Below, in pieces: positions 7,221 to 8,848 of a DNA stretch of 8,848 bases. How positions within the stretch are numbered: position 1 is the first letter of the stretch; each line of letters begins with the position of its first letter. Under the pieces are notes generated by a model, which did no database searches, was not told the DNA's origin, and saw nothing but the letters and a program-made list of their open reading frames with translations. Source of the DNA: JBBQER01 sp052148155 (GTDB lineage: Bacteria; Actinomycetota; Acidimicrobiia; IMCC26256; PALSA-610); assembly GCA_052148155.1 (NCBI GenBank), contig JBKQIY010000040.1, positions 1 through 8,848 on the forward strand. The letters run 5' to 3'. The position numbers and the translations under genes are program-made.

Positions 7221-8585
7221 TCAGCGGCGCACGAGGTCGGCGAGCCGGAACGCCAGATCGAGGGCCTGGCGTGCATTCAAACGCGGGTCGCAACGCGTGT
7301 CGTAACGCGACTCGAGGTCTTCGCCGCGTACCTCGTCGCCTCCGCCGAGGCACTCGGTCACGTTGTCTCCGGTCAACTCGATGTGGACGCCACCCGGCCA
7401 TACGTGCTGTTCCCGACACGATGTGAAGAACTGCTCGACTTCGTGCATCACCGCGTCAAAGTGGCGGGTCTTGTATCCGCTCTCGTGCACGAACGTGTTG
7501 CCGTGCATCGGATCACAGGACCACACCACCGGATGGCCCGCGTGTTGCACCGCTCGTAACAGGCCGGGAAGATGTTCACCGACATGGTCGGCGCCCATAC
7601 GGCTGACGAGCGTGAGACGGCCCGGTTCGCGGCCCGGATCGAGCCGGCGGCAGAGCTCGACGAGCGCGTCGGGGCTGACGTCGGGCCCGACCTTCAACCC
7701 GATTGGGTTTTGCACCCCGGAAAGGAACTCGGTGTGCGCGCCGTCGAGCTGGTGGGTGCGGTGCCCGATCCACAGCAGGTGCGCCGAACAGTCGTACCAG
7801 TCGCCGGTGAGGCTGTCACGTCGTGTGAGTGCCTCCTCGTAGCCGAGGAGCAACGCCTCGTGCGACGTGTAGAAGTCGACCTCGTGGAGTTGCGCCTCGG
7901 AGTCGAGGTCGATCCCACACGCGGCCATGAATCGCAGCGCCCGGTCGATCTCCTGCGCGAGTTCGTCGTAGCGGCGCCCTTCTCGACGGCTCGCGATGAA
8001 CTCGAGGTTCCACTGATGCGCGCCCCGCAGGTCAGCGAACCCGCCTTTGGTGAACGCGCGCAACAGGTTGAGTGTCGCGGCGGCCTGGTTGTAGCCGCGC
8101 ACCATCCGCTGAGGATCGGGACGGCGAGCCGCGGCGTCGAACGCGTAGTCGTTGACGATGTCGCCGAGATAGGACGGCAACACCATGCCGTTACGCTCCT
8201 CGGTCGGCGCCGATCGAGGCTTCGCGAACTGTCCCGCGATGCGGCCGACCTTCAAGGTCGGTACGCCCGTGCTGTAGGTGAGCACGAGCGACATCTGCAA
8301 GATCACTTTCAGCTTGTCTCGGATGTTGTCGGCCGAGAACTCGGCGAACGACTCGGCGCAGTCGCCGGCATGGAGTAGAAAACCTTTGCCTTCGGCGACA
8401 CGCGCCAGTGTGGTCCGCAACGTGCGGGCTTCGCCGGCGAACACGAGCGGCGGCATTGCGCGCAGCTCGGCGAGCGCGGTGTCGAGCGCGCCAGCATCGG
8501 GCCAGGCCGGTTGCTGCGCTGCGGGGTAGCGGCGCCAGCTTGCCGGTTCCCAATCGAGGTTGGGGAGCGATTGCGGCGCGGTCAT
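7221..8585 (-). CDS. aroG: 3-deoxy-7-phosphoheptulonate synthase, class II
   Basis: This enzyme condenses phosphoenolpyruvate with erythrose-4-phosphate, the first step of the shikimate pathway, in the cytoplasm. The 454 residues compare with 462 in the M. tuberculosis enzyme. The metal ligands of the class are all present by motif: Cys76 (AGDCAES), His361 (CDPMHGN), Glu403 (HIELTGDNVTECLGG) and Asp433 (CDPRLN). Further active-site residues are Arg115 (GRIAGQ), Lys122-Arg124 (AKPRS), Lys298 (GLKVGP) and Arg329 (SRMG). The motif usually reading WIGERTRQ is here WIGHRTHQ (272-279), so Glu and the second Arg are both His while Arg276 is kept. The segment carrying the extra helices of type II alpha enzymes is present (about 165-205), so allosteric sensing of aromatic amino acids is plausible. 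I chose the ATG at 8585 because the upstream in-frame start would overlap bpa and add non-conserved residues. It begins 10 bases after the bpa stop, and its own stop is one base before the kgd ATG. The symbol follows mycobacterial usage. Confidence 0.95.
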   Translation of the reverse strand: MTAPQSLPNLDWEPASWRRYPAAQQPAWPDAGALDTALAELRAMPPLVFAGEARTLRTTLARVAEGKGFLLHAGDCAESFAEFSADNIRDKLKVILQMSLVLTYSTGVPTLKVGRIAGQFAKPRSAPTEERNGMVLPSYLGDIVNDYAFDAAARRPDPQRMVRGYNQAAATLNLLRAFTKGGFADLRGAHQWNLEFIASRREGRRYDELAQEIDRALRFMAACGIDLDSEAQLHEVDFYTSHEALLLGYEEALTRRDSLTGDWYDCSAHLLWIGHRTHQLDGAHTEFLSGVQNPIGLKVGPDVSPDALVELCRRLDPGREPGRLTLVSRMGADHVGEHLPGLLRAVQHAGHPVVWSCDPMHGNTFVHESGYKTRHFDAVMHEVEQFFTSCREQHVWPGGVHIELTGDNVTECLGGGDEVRGEDLESRYDTRCDPRLNARQALDLAFRLADLVRR

Positions 8586-8595
8586 GCGCGCCCGC

Positions 8596-8848
8596 TCACA
8601 GGTACGCGCCGGGTGGGCGGTTGCCCGGCTCGAGCGCACGCCGTTGGCGCATCTCCTCGAACTGCTGCTGCGCTTGCATCTGCTGAGTGAACAGCGTCGC
8701 CTGGATTCCGTGGAACAGCCCCTCGAGCCACCCCACGAGCTGCGCCTGGGCCAAGCGGAGCTCCGATTCGGATGGGGTCTCGGTGGTGAACGGCAGCACG
8801 ACCTCGGTGAGCTCCTTGCGCAGCTCCGGGGAGAGGACTCCTTCGAGC
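8596..8848 (-). CDS. bpa: Bacterial proteasome activator Bpa/PafE, C-terminal part (5' end beyond window)
   Basis: Bpa forms a dodecameric ring that docks on the 20S proteasome and feeds it unfolded proteins without ATP. The visible 83 residues start at 8847 with LEGVLSPELRKELTEVVLPF and match the C-terminal half of the roughly 175-residue mycobacterial protein. They include the conserved helix ELRLAQAQLVGWLEGLFH and the following IQATLFTQQMQAQQQFEEMR. The protein ends in GAYL, with Tyr next to last. Mycobacterial Bpa ends GQYL, the HbYX-type tail that inserts between proteasome alpha subunits. The linker between the last helix and this tail is short (about 14 residues). The start codon lies outside the window; the GTG at 8799 is internal, because conserved sequence continues in frame upstream of it to the window edge. 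The gene ends 10 bases before aroG, suggesting co-transcription. Its presence implies that the organism encodes a 20S proteasome. Confidence 0.92.
   Translation of the reverse strand, partial: LEGVLSPELRKELTEVVLPFTTETPSESELRLAQAQLVGWLEGLFHGIQATLFTQQMQAQQQFEEMRQRRALEPGNRPPGAYL

Noticed and set aside
7220..7276. A 19-residue N-terminal extension of Kgd
   Set aside because: It overlaps the conserved end of aroG and is unlike Kgd N-termini. The ATG at 7219 (or 7210) follows the aroG stop directly.
3578..7426. A 1282-codon open frame on the plus strand opposite kgd
   Set aside because: It mirrors the antisense of a clearly identified Kgd and is Arg/His/Glu/Val-rich with no recognisable domain. 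Long antisense frames are expected opposite GC-rich genes with strong third-position bias.
8586..8639. An 18-residue N-terminal extension of the DAHP synthase from an upstream in-frame start
   Set aside because: It would overlap the conserved end of bpa and adds residues unlike any class II enzyme. The ATG at 8585 starts the conserved protein.
1..8848. RNA genes, CRISPR arrays, insertion sequences, toxin-antitoxin or defence genes
   Set aside because: I saw no tRNA cloverleaf, rRNA stretch, spaced repeats, transposase motifs or terminal inverted repeats. All open space is accounted for by the genes listed, the pseudogene and short gaps.

Overview
The window is high-GC DNA (roughly two thirds G+C by eye) from an actinobacterium. 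Three things point there: a C-terminal piece of the bacterial proteasome activator Bpa, a class II (plant/mycobacterial-type) DAHP synthase, and a 2-oxoglutarate metabolism enzyme of the Kgd type, in which an E2-like acyltransferase domain is fused ahead of the E1 decarboxylase. A deep lineage such as Acidimicrobiia fits the wording of several proteins, but this is an impression and not a placement.

Layout. Positions 1 to about 575 hold no intact gene. The minus strand carries a broken TauE/SafE-type permease, recognisable in four pieces in shifting frames with an apparent internal deletion. It runs off the left edge through a (GAAC)6 tetranucleotide repeat. Three plus-strand genes follow: dapA (4-hydroxy-tetrahydrodipicolinate synthase, lysine/peptidoglycan precursor pathway), an 89-residue two-helix membrane protein, and a 14-helix DHA2-family MFS exporter. 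A 75-base convergent gap with one short stem-loop separates these from a tightly packed minus-strand run, in transcription order: bpa (5' end outside the window), aroG-type DAHP synthase, and kgd. The gaps there are 10 bases and 1 base, so the three are probably one translationally coupled operon.

How the genes work together. The minus-strand run combines proteasomal protein turnover (Bpa docks on the 20S core), the first step of aromatic amino acid synthesis, and the 2-oxoglutarate branch point of the TCA cycle. The last two are plain central metabolism. The plus-strand genes look like housekeeping (dapA) plus an exporter of unknown substrate. Shine-Dalgarno sequences are absent or weak throughout. 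TANNNT hexamers lie 7-10 bases ahead of all three plus-strand start codons, which suggests leaderless transcription.

I found no mobile element, CRISPR array, RNA gene, defence system or undescribed multi-gene system. The points most worth a second look are the decayed permease, the bpa-aroG-kgd coupling, and an unusual substitution in a conserved PEP-site motif of the DAHP synthase.
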